A DNA stretch of 64,000 bases. Origin: CAZYSK01 sp964649415 (GTDB lineage: Bacteria; Chloroflexota; Anaerolineae; B4-G1). The translations under genes and the position numbers were made by a program. Below, in pieces: positions 57,517 to 64,000 of this stretch. The notes under the pieces are model-generated. The model did no database searches and was not told where the DNA came from. It saw only the letters and a list, made by a program, of their open reading frames with translations. Numbering within the stretch: the stretch's first letter is position 1; each line of letters starts with the position of its first letter. The stretch lies in contig CAZYSK010000011.1 of NCBI GenBank assembly GCA_964649415.1, positions 55,153 through 119,152 on the forward strand, given 5' to 3'.

Positions 57517-59190
57517 TTAAACCTGCGACTCAGCCCCGATATTGAGTACCCTCGCCAGGTAAGACGCCAGTGTAGATACGACATCGCTGCCCTCATCGCT
57601 CCCAGGGCACATGGAGATCGCGCCCAACCCATGTGCCTGGATGTAGTCTCTCTGGAAGTAGCGGGACTTGGCACGCACAGCATCAGGGCACAAGACCAGT
57701 GCGGTGGTGACCAATCGCTGGCCTTCAGGCCCGACGATGGCGTCTTTGTAGCGGTGCAGGTCGTCCATTGCCTGGTTGAGACTCCGGTCGCTCACGCGAT
57801 ACTTGGGATCGAGCAAAATGATCCGCTCGATGCGCCCATTCGTATCGTACGCCTCGATGCTGACGTCGGGCCGCATTTCGTGGGAGTAGGTGCCCACCCG
57901 GCACCTGTCATAGTAGGCATAGCTCTTCTGAAAGAAGACGCGCAAACGCCGGTCGATCTGTACATCTGCCCCAGGCAAGGCCAGGCTCACCCGGTCGGCG
58001 TGGGGCTGCAAGAACGAACGGGCATCGAACTCAAGCCCGTCGCCGACCAGGGTACGCAGGGCCGAGATGACCTGGAAGAAGCACCAGTATTCGTACAATT
58101 GCCAGGTCTTCTCCAGGCTCAGCCGGAAAGGCGCGCCGTCGAAGGGCGTGATCGCCCGCTCGAACTGGCGATAGAGGGTGTAGAAGCGAGCGTAGAACGG
58201 ATCTCGGCGCAGGGCTTGCGTCACCGGCCTGAACCGGCGCAGCGGCTCCACCTCCTGCAGAAAATCCAGATCCAGCAGGCTGTAGACGGTGTGGCGATAG
58301 CCCCTCAGCTCACCCAGGCGGCGCCGGGCCAGTCTGCGGACCGGCTCGTCGACGTCGACCGAATCCTGCTCCGTCTCGGCCAGCCGGGCCTGGGTGCGGC
58401 GCAACACCGTGTTCAGGCACCGGAGGAAGTGCTTGAGCAAGCGATTCTCGTACACGTCGTGGCTCACCAACCGGCGGGTGGTCTGGATCCGCGTGGGCAG
58501 GTGGCCCGCCATCTGCCGATGCAGGTCCTGCACGCCCGCCGGCACGTTCGCCGGGCCTACCGGCGTCAGTTCATCGGGGTGCGACAGGAGCCAACTGAGG
58601 CCGCGGTCGTCGGCAGCCCGGATGCGAGAGAGTTCGACGCATTCGTCCTCACGCCTCAGAATCCGGCGCGGCCGGCGGGCGATGGCCTCGACAGCTCGCC
58701 GGAGCGGCTCGATCTGCCGGCGGATGTACTCCAGTTGTGCCAGGCCCAGGCACTGGCGATGCTGGCCCAGCTCGATCCGCTGCGTAGCCGGAGAGAGGCT
58801 GTAAGCGATGGTCGCCTCGCCGTTGATGTCCGCGATCATCGCGGCGAACTGCTCTCGCGTCAGCTTGTGGCGATGCGGGTCCACGACGATCTCCTGCGAA
58901 GGCCAGAGCGGAGTCCCATCGGCGCGCTCCAGTCCGACGCTCATCTCGCCGACGTAGTCCCGCACCTCCCAATACCAGCTCAGCTCGTCTGTCCTCTCGT
59001 AGCGGCCGGTTCCTCGGTCCACGTCCCCCAGGAAAAGCCGACAGCCGGCCACATTGTCCCCGGGGGAGAAACCAACCAGGCGCAGCCGATAGGCCCGATC
59101 CTCGGCGATCAGGTCGTCGGGCAGGTCGGGGGCAGGCGCGGGAAAAAGCCGGTACTGCCGGCCCGTGTCGGTCGCGATCAACAGCTCCAT
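57517..59190 (-). CDS. McrC-like nuclease subunit (DUF2357, PD-(D/E)xK)
   Basis: 557-aa protein. The N-terminal and middle regions match DUF2357 (ADDRGLSWLLSHPDEL, VYENRLLKHFLRCLNTVLR, YEYWCFFQVISAL). The C-terminal part is a PD-(D/E)xK nuclease: Asp442 in EMRPDVSIEAYD and Asp461-x-Lys463 in IILLDPKYR. In McrBC systems this subunit cleaves DNA when the partner motor translocates. The ATG at 59190 follows GGGGA and lies 14 bases after the McrB-like stop. It is the last gene of the operon and ends next to a repeat region. Confidence 0.83.
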   Translation of the reverse strand: MELLIATDTGRQYRLFPAPAPDLPDDLIAEDRAYRLRLVGFSPGDNVAGCRLFLGDVDRGTGRYERTDELSWYWEVRDYVGEMSVGLERADGTPLWPSQEIVVDPHRHKLTREQFAAMIADINGEATIAYSLSPATQRIELGQHRQCLGLAQLEYIRRQIEPLRRAVEAIARRPRRILRREDECVELSRIRAADDRGLSWLLSHPDELTPVGPANVPAGVQDLHRQMAGHLPTRIQTTRRLVSHDVYENRLLKHFLRCLNTVLRRTQARLAETEQDSVDVDEPVRRLARRRLGELRGYRHTVYSLLDLDFLQEVEPLRRFRPVTQALRRDPFYARFYTLYRQFERAITPFDGAPFRLSLEKTWQLYEYWCFFQVISALRTLVGDGLEFDARSFLQPHADRVSLALPGADVQIDRRLRVFFQKSYAYYDRCRVGTYSHEMRPDVSIEAYDTNGRIERIILLDPKYRVSDRSLNQAMDDLHRYKDAIVGPEGQRLVTTALVLCPDAVRAKSRYFQRDYIQAHGLGAISMCPGSDEGSDVVSTLASYLARVLNIGAESQV

Positions 59191-59204
59191 CACAAGTCCC
59201 CGCG

Positions 59205-61637
59205 CTAGCGCCAGAACTGGGTGGAGCCAAATGCCTTCAGCTCTTCCAGCATCCAACGCAATTTAGCCACCGACCGGCTCTCCTCGCCCAGGGCCACCTT
59301 CAACGTGTCCAGCAGTCCCTCCAGGGTCTCCAGGATGCGCTCGTCGCCGCGCAGCTTGGGCAGGATCTTCTGCATCACCTGGTTGTCCAGCACAACGACG
59401 CGCGACTGGCGCACTGACTCGTCCAGGGTCTCGTTGTGCCAGAGGTAGGCCAGCACCTCGTCCAGCGTGCGGTAGCCGAAGTGGAGATAGCGCGGCTCAA
59501 GCAATTGGTAAAGCTGGCGCAACAAAGGCATCACTTTGTCCAACAGCTCGGCCCGGTCGGGCTGACCTTCGCGGTAGCGCCGCTCATAGGCCGCCAGATC
59601 CACGCGATTGAACTCGATGGAGTTCGCCCGGTCCAGCACCTTGTCGCTGAAGGCATAGGTGGTCTCGTCCACGTTGACCGTGCCCGAGACGAACAAGTTG
59701 GATGGAATGTGGAGCCTGGACGGTACATACAGCACACCATCCACCGCGTAGCCTCGCACCCTGGTCTCCTCCTCTGGCAATGTGAGGGGAATCCCCTCAC
59801 CGGCCTGGGTGGCCACACTCTCTTCGTGAGTGTGCAACTCCACCGCCTCCTCGGACTCCAACGCGCTGAGGAAGTCCGAGAAGTAATACTCTACCCGTGC
59901 CAGGTTCATCTCATCCAGGCAGACGTAGTAGTCATGGGCGGGGTCGGCGGCAGCGCGGAGCATGAAGCGGACAAAAGGTGTCGCTTCGTAGGTGCGGGTA
60001 AGGGGATTGTAGTAACCAAGCAGTCCTCGATTGTCAGTCCAGTCGGGTCGAACGGCGACGATGGCGTAGTAGGGATTGGCTTCACCCTCCTCGATATCGT
60101 AGGCGGCGTCGGCATAAAGGCGCGTCAGCAAGGTCTTGCCGGTGCCCGACAGCCCGGTCAAGATGACGAAGGGCTTGGTGAGCAGCGAGAGGTGGTAGTT
60201 GGTGACAATCTGGGGCGAGAAAGTATGAGGAGAGTCTGCGATGTAGGCCAGAATGGAGGATAGAGAAGACGGTGGTTTGGGCCCGTTATTGACTGTACCA
60301 TTCGGTGGGAAACTGTCATATAGGAATCTCATCATCTGCCGTGTATCCAGGCCGTCGAACTCATGCAGGCTTCTCAAATGCTGGAGCAGTTGGCGGTTAC
60401 AGGCGTGTAGATCGCCCCGAGCCTGTTGTCCAAAACAGCCAAGGAAGTGTGCCAGATGACCTGTGCTAGAGATAGGCAGGAACTCATCAGGAAAGTAGAG
60501 ATACAGCGCTTTAGCGCGTAGTGAGTAGCGGCGTGGTCCCAAAGTCTCAGCGCCTATGCTATCCAAACGATCGAACTCCCCTGCCTCAACCGCCCCGACA
60601 AGCCGCGAAAGCCCTGCTCGTATTTGCGACAATGCCTCCTCCGGACTGCCGCAGTCGAAGGACTTGTTCCATTTCCATCGCCGTTCTTCCTTGCCCCACC
60701 AGACCCCAAACTTCCTTGCGTCCCCCCCTAAGCGACCGAGTTCGTGAGTCTCGAATTCCAGCCAATAGCAGAAGCTGTTGCGTGAGTCTTTGTGTCCAAG
60801 AGCGTACTGTTCCAACGTCAGATCCGTCAGTCCTTCCTTCGGAAAGCGCCGGACAAACTCCTGACGCAACTGCCGGAGCCTGTCGGGCATCGTCGTGGGG
60901 TTTTCGCGCAGCCACTCCCGTAACTTGGCCCGCCAATCATCCCAACCCCCGTCCGGAGGGCCGAACCCTTCTCCGGCAACGTGGATCAGCGTCTGCACGT
61001 CTATCCAGTCCCGCCCCCCCAATTCCTGCACGGTGGGCCAAAGCGCCCGGTAGAACTCCTGGACGCGGGCGTACGTGTTGCGGTTGGGGTGACTATCATA
61101 CTGGATGTCAAACCCGGCCACCCGACTGGCCTCGCTAAGTGGTGTCGGCTTCACGAACGCATACTCCTGATCCGGCCACATCATGAAGTGAAAGTAGGAG
61201 ACGAAAGGCCAGGACAGTTTCTTGGCTTTGTACTTCGGAACTGGGTCTCGGTCACGGAAGCGCAAGTAGACGTCTGTGACCTCGGCCACGAATCCCTCCA
61301 GCCGTTTCAAGAACGGCCCCTCGCCATACAGGAACTCCTCCAGGGCAAGTACGAATCGCCGTTGCTCTTCCGCATTCAGTTCACGCACCCACTGATACTC
61401 ATCCCAGCGAGCCAATGGGCCGCTGCTCATGCTGAATGATCGTATCACCCGCTGGCACACTTCGGCCCAATTCTCCCGCTCAATGAGTTGGCGTAGTGCC
61501 TCCCGGCTCAGCCATTCGCGCATCTTGCGCCCGCGCCCGCGTTTGTAAGCATACTCCTCCCTGGTCGCTTGCTCGTCGCGAAAGTCGGTGTGTCCGTAAG
61601 TCTGATAGAAACGCGCAACCAAGACATCTACGTCCAT
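59205..61637 (-). CDS. McrB-like AAA+ NTPase
   Basis: 810-aa protein. A long N-terminal part (about 490 residues) contains WFxxP-free, helix-rich sequence presumably for target recognition (KSFDCGSPEEALSQIRAGLS, LYLYFPDEFLPISSTGHLAHF). The C-terminus is an AAA+ motor: Walker A LTGLSGTGKTLLTR at about 495-505, Walker B YYVCLDEMNLARVEYYFSDF at about 570, and SGTVNVDETTYAFSDKVLDR at about 652, close to the McrB GTPase region. The ATG at 61637 follows AAAGGAG. With the McrC-like partner it forms a type IV-style restriction module. The GTP-specificity motif is not the textbook MNTAD, so the nucleotide is uncertain. Confidence 0.85.
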   Translation of the reverse strand: MDVDVLVARFYQTYGHTDFRDEQATREEYAYKRGRGRKMREWLSREALRQLIERENWAEVCQRVIRSFSMSSGPLARWDEYQWVRELNAEEQRRFVLALEEFLYGEGPFLKRLEGFVAEVTDVYLRFRDRDPVPKYKAKKLSWPFVSYFHFMMWPDQEYAFVKPTPLSEASRVAGFDIQYDSHPNRNTYARVQEFYRALWPTVQELGGRDWIDVQTLIHVAGEGFGPPDGGWDDWRAKLREWLRENPTTMPDRLRQLRQEFVRRFPKEGLTDLTLEQYALGHKDSRNSFCYWLEFETHELGRLGGDARKFGVWWGKEERRWKWNKSFDCGSPEEALSQIRAGLSRLVGAVEAGEFDRLDSIGAETLGPRRYSLRAKALYLYFPDEFLPISSTGHLAHFLGCFGQQARGDLHACNRQLLQHLRSLHEFDGLDTRQMMRFLYDSFPPNGTVNNGPKPPSSLSSILAYIADSPHTFSPQIVTNYHLSLLTKPFVILTGLSGTGKTLLTRLYADAAYDIEEGEANPYYAIVAVRPDWTDNRGLLGYYNPLTRTYEATPFVRFMLRAAADPAHDYYVCLDEMNLARVEYYFSDFLSALESEEAVELHTHEESVATQAGEGIPLTLPEEETRVRGYAVDGVLYVPSRLHIPSNLFVSGTVNVDETTYAFSDKVLDRANSIEFNRVDLAAYERRYREGQPDRAELLDKVMPLLRQLYQLLEPRYLHFGYRTLDEVLAYLWHNETLDESVRQSRVVVLDNQVMQKILPKLRGDERILETLEGLLDTLKVALGEESRSVAKLRWMLEELKAFGSTQFWR

Positions 61638-61701
61638 GCCCTGCTCCTTTCTTTGTCTTGGCACTTGTCGGCTGGTGGCGTCGAGGATCGCCTTTGCAGC
61701 A

Positions 61702-61875
61702 TCATTTGGCCCGAGGCTTATGATCGGAGCGTCCATTCTGACCAATCGCTTCGCCCGGATCAAACAGCAGAATCGAGGAAACGTCGCAATCCCTGGGATT
61801 AGTCATTTTGAGCAATTTGCCGACATCGTGCAGCAGGCCCGCCAGGATCAGGGTGTGATACTCGCGTTGGTCCAT
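61702..61875 (-). CDS. Truncated Cas10/Csm1-like HD-domain fragment
   Basis: 57-aa frame starting at an ATG behind AAGGGAG. The first 25 residues (MDQREYHTLILAGLLHDVGK) look like the N-terminal HD nuclease motif of Cas10/Csm1 of type III CRISPR systems, with His16-Asp17. After residue 25 the sequence becomes unrelated and stops, so almost all of the usual 700-900 residues are lacking. No CRISPR array or other cas gene is in the window. It could instead be the start of another HD-domain protein. It is 64 bases upstream of the McrB-like gene and shares its promoter. Confidence 0.55.
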   Translation of the reverse strand: MDQREYHTLILAGLLHDVGKLLKMTNPRDCDVSSILLFDPGEAIGQNGRSDHKPRAK

Positions 61876-62160
61876 AAGCAACTCCCTTCCGGCTGGCATG
61901 CACAAAGGCGCACTTGTCCCTTGGACGAAGTGCGCCTATCGTGTCTCATCGCCAGCCCCTCCCGATGAATAACCCGCGAATCGCTTGTTTACATCTCACG
62001 CCAGGTATGTTAGTTCAGGTACACCACAGACCCCTGCCGAATCCAACGCCAGCAGGCAGGCACAGCGTATCTGCGCCTGCCGGAGCGCCTTCACGCCTCG
62101 ATCCGTGCCCCGGCCGAGTGACTCACCTCAAGGGCACGGTTACTTTGCACTATTTGGGGC
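61876..62160 (-). other. Structured leader of the McrBC-like operon
   Basis: The 285-base leader between the promoter and the HD fragment holds a perfect 10-base hairpin (61906-61915 with 61928-61937, AGGCGCACTT) near the start codon. Further helices are CCGTGCCC/GGGCACGG and GGCAGGCGCAG/CTGTGCCTGCC. No riboswitch or RNA family is recognised. Confidence 0.5.
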
Positions 62161-62167
62161 CAGTTAC

Positions 62168-62196
62168 AGTATACAGCAACCGGGCGAAGATGTCAA
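62168..62196 (-). promoter_or_regulatory. Promoter of the HD fragment-McrBC-like operon
   Basis: Minus-strand TTGACA (62191-62196), 17-base spacer and TATACT (62168-62173). It lies right after the DUF3592 gene. Confidence 0.75.
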
Positions 62197-62224
62197 TTGC
62201 TTTTGCCCGGCTATGGAACTTGTC

Positions 62225-62869
62225 TCACCGTGGGGCGTTCGCGAGTATCAGCACCCGCAGCACCCCATACCCCACGAGCGCGGCCACGCCTCCCCAGGCC
62301 AGCCCGCACCGCACGAGCGGCCACACGCTCTCGTAGGACACCCACTGGCCATCATCGTCCACGTCGAGCGGGCAGCGCAGGGGCAAGGCGTCCACCAGCC
62401 CCGAGAGCTTCGGGTTCGACGGCAGGTACAACACCGGCTCGCCCGCCTCGTCCCCGATCTCGTCCCGCCCCAGCGCGCGCGACGCGCCCGAGTACGCCCG
62501 CCCATCGCGCGCCCGGAACCGGTAGACGTACCGGAGCACGGGCTGGTCGTTTACGTACGTGTTCGTGGCGTGCTTGTGCAGCGCCTCCGCGCTGGCGACC
62601 ACGCCATAACGCAGCAGCGCGACCCAGCGCAGCCCCTGGACGGTGGCCAGCGTGAACAAGACCGCCCCGATGAAGACGAACGCGAGCAGGAGCCCCCACA
62701 CCCACGGGGGCACGCCCCGGTCACCGAGGCAAAACCACACGGTCCCCAGGCCCATGACCAGGAAAGCCGCGCCGATCCCGCCCGTCAGGCCCAGCATGGC
62801 CGAGCCCACGGTGGGCAGCGGCACCGCGCGCGGCGGGGGAGCGAGTCGAGCGATACGATTGGACAACAT
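62225..62869 (-). CDS. DUF3592 membrane protein
   Basis: 214-aa protein. Two N-terminal helices (IGAAFLVMGLGTVWFCLG, WVWGLLLAFVFIGAVLFTLA), then a DUF3592-type beta domain (VLRYVYRFRARDGRAYSGAS, GEPVLYLPSNPKLSGLVDAL), then a third helix (LAWGGVAALVGYGVLRVLIL). The family has no known function; many are predicted to sit at the inner membrane. The ATG follows GAGGTGG. It is followed 29 bases later by the promoter of the defence genes. Confidence 0.78.
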   Translation of the reverse strand: MLSNRIARLAPPPRAVPLPTVGSAMLGLTGGIGAAFLVMGLGTVWFCLGDRGVPPWVWGLLLAFVFIGAVLFTLATVQGLRWVALLRYGVVASAEALHKHATNTYVNDQPVLRYVYRFRARDGRAYSGASRALGRDEIGDEAGEPVLYLPSNPKLSGLVDALPLRCPLDVDDDGQWVSYESVWPLVRCGLAWGGVAALVGYGVLRVLILANAPR

Positions 62870-63001
62870 AGACCACCTCGTACAAGCTGCTTGCTACCAG
62901 ACGCTTCTGCCAAGCTCCTGATTACACAGAGATTCGCGGAGAATTCATAGAGACACACAGAGTTTTTTGAGAGAATCTACCGGTGTAAGGCAGTTCCTGC
63001 A
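62870..63001. other. Intergenic region with ACACAGAGA-type short repeats
   Basis: Words such as ACACAGAGATTCGCGGAG and AGACACACAGAG occur here, and the C-terminus of the next gene (VEIHRDVENRII) appears to be derived from the same words. No gene was recognised. Confidence 0.5.
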
Positions 63002-63937
63002 TCAAATGATCCGATTTTCAACATCTCTGTGTATCTCTACCCCGCCCGCGACCAGCACCTCCCGCAGCGTCTCGCGCTCGGCCTCGGGCAGGTCCAGCAG
63101 CGGCAAGCGGACCGGGCCGCCGTAGTAGCCCAGCATGTCCAGCGCGACCTTCAGCCCGGCGATGCCGAAGCACGTCGTCACCGCCGCGTTGACCGGGATC
63201 ATGCGCCGCTGCAGCTCGGCCGCCTCCTCCCAGCGCCCGGCCTGGAACAGGCGGTGGATGTCCACCGACTGCTGCGGGGCGACGTTGGCCAGCGCCAACA
63301 CGCCGCCCACCGCCCCCAGCATCAGCCCGGCCAGGAAGTAGCCCGCCGTCCCGGCCATGACCTGGAAGCCGGCCGCGGGGCCGGTCAGCCGCACCACCTC
63401 GGCCAGCTTGGCGATGTTGCCGCCGCTGTCCTTCAACCCGACGATGTTGGGATGCCGCGCGGCGCGCGCGATTGTGGGCGCGTCCAGCTCCACGTGCGTG
63501 AACTTGGGCACGTTGTACATCACCACCGGGATGGGCGAAGCGTCGGCCACGGCCCGGTAGTGGGCCAGCAGCGCGTCGGACGTCATCATGCCGTCGAAGT
63601 AGTTGGGCGTCACGATCAGCGCCGCGTCGGCCCCGGCCTGGGCCGCCTGGCGGGTGAGCGCAATCGTGGCCCGGGTGGACTCGCAGCCCGTGCCCGCCAG
63701 GATGGTCTTGTCGTCCGGGATGGCGCGCCGGGCGGTCTCCCACACGCGCACCTTCTCCTCGGCGCTCAGGTAGACCGCCTCGCCGTTGGAGCCCAGGACC
63801 ACGTACCCGCCCAGGTCGAAGTGGTTCCAGCGCGCCAGGTTCTCTGCCAGCGCGTCGAGCGCGAGCTCGCCCCCGGCGTCGAAGGGCGTGGGGATGGGGG
63901 GAAATACCCCGGCGAGGGAAACGGGGGAGTTGTTCAT
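63002..63937 (-). CDS. Dihydrodipicolinate synthase/N-acetylneuraminate lyase-family aldolase
   Basis: 311-aa class I TIM-barrel aldolase: the GxxGE-type loop VVLGSNGEAVYLS, Tyr141 (PVVMYNVPKF) and Schiff-base Lys169 (NIVGLKDSGG). It may condense or cleave pyruvate adducts (DHDPS, HOGA, KDG or sialic acid aldolase); the ATG at 63937 follows AAGGAG. The last dozen residues lie over a short-repeat stretch. A TTTATAC-like -10 lies upstream, near 63955. Substrate cannot be told, and the gene has no sugar-catabolic neighbour within the window. Confidence 0.88.
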   Translation of the reverse strand: MNNSPVSLAGVFPPIPTPFDAGGELALDALAENLARWNHFDLGGYVVLGSNGEAVYLSAEEKVRVWETARRAIPDDKTILAGTGCESTRATIALTRQAAQAGADAALIVTPNYFDGMMTSDALLAHYRAVADASPIPVVMYNVPKFTHVELDAPTIARAARHPNIVGLKDSGGNIAKLAEVVRLTGPAAGFQVMAGTAGYFLAGLMLGAVGGVLALANVAPQQSVDIHRLFQAGRWEEAAELQRRMIPVNAAVTTCFGIAGLKVALDMLGYYGGPVRLPLLDLPEAERETLREVLVAGGVEIHRDVENRII

Positions 63938-64000
63938 AATGCCTATCTCCTTGTATAAAATACCCTCGGTATCTACGTGCACTTTAACAACCACAGAGCG

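Overview
The window is a high-GC chromosomal segment of a bacterium that I would place in the Chloroflexota (Anaerolineae/Caldilineae-like). This rests on the GC-rich coding, on lipoprotein sugar-binding proteins with V-E-V-P linkers, on ROK/GH4/UroD-like sugar islands and on abundant short palindromic and tandem repeats. It is an inference: no rRNA, tRNA or phylogenetic marker was seen.

Layout. (1) 1-9.7 kb, minus strand: sugar island I, read from 9.65 kb downward: GH4 glycosidase, two UroD-like proteins, DeoR regulator, SIS isomerase, binding protein, two ABC permeases and the start of a probable third. Two near-identical promoters drive it. (2) 9.9-12.7 kb: two divergent paralogous ROK repressors whose promoters carry the same palindrome at the same spacing. 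(3) 12.9-21.2 kb, plus strand: sugar island II: binding protein, two permeases, DegT aminotransferase, GH4, a homologue of kanamycin 4'-nucleotidyltransferase, and another GH4. (4) 21.3-34.2 kb: subtilisin-like protease, class II aldolase, flavin reductase, LysM/PA14 protein, TPR protein, HGSNAT-like acetyltransferase, DUF1858, thioredoxin/NHL protein, a toxin-antitoxin pair with a frameshifted toxin, and a DUF255 protein. (5) 34.3-42.6 kb: an accessory stretch that reads as lower in GC, with a probable small RNA or attenuator, two paralogous membrane-anchored pentapeptide-repeat proteins, a HEAT-like protein, an IS3 remnant, a DUF4236/TPR protein, a CASTOR/POLLUX-like channel and a broken lamin-tail gene. 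(6) 43.0-44.9 kb, minus: an extracytoplasmic methionine-sulfoxide repair operon (cytochrome-b-like protein, Moco lipoprotein, membrane-anchored MsrA). The MsrA catalytic Cys codon is an in-frame TGA followed by a SECIS-like hairpin, so it is very probably a selenoprotein. (7) 45.2-48.7 kb, minus: an ECF transporter operon whose fused ATPase carries an in-frame repeat insertion. (8) 48.8-56.7 kb: TiaS-like protein, DUF134 regulator with a palindromic operator, molybdenum-storage-like kinase fold, Bcp peroxiredoxin, DsrE, nitroreductase, MEMO-like AmrB, and a DUF362 ferredoxin, interspersed with large tandem-repeat arrays. (9) 57.5-62.2 kb, minus: a McrBC-type defence pair behind a Cas10-like HD fragment. 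(10) 62.2-63.9 kb: DUF3592 protein and a DHDPS-family aldolase.

The two sugar islands look like import-plus-catabolism modules built on GH4 enzymes, which work through NAD+ oxidation at sugar C3. The aminotransferase and aminoglycoside-nucleotidyltransferase homologue in island II suggest an amino-sugar or aminoglycoside-like substrate. A second theme is repeats: one palindromic family recurs between genes and inside the ECF ATPase, and unrelated short repeats sit in frame in two more proteins.
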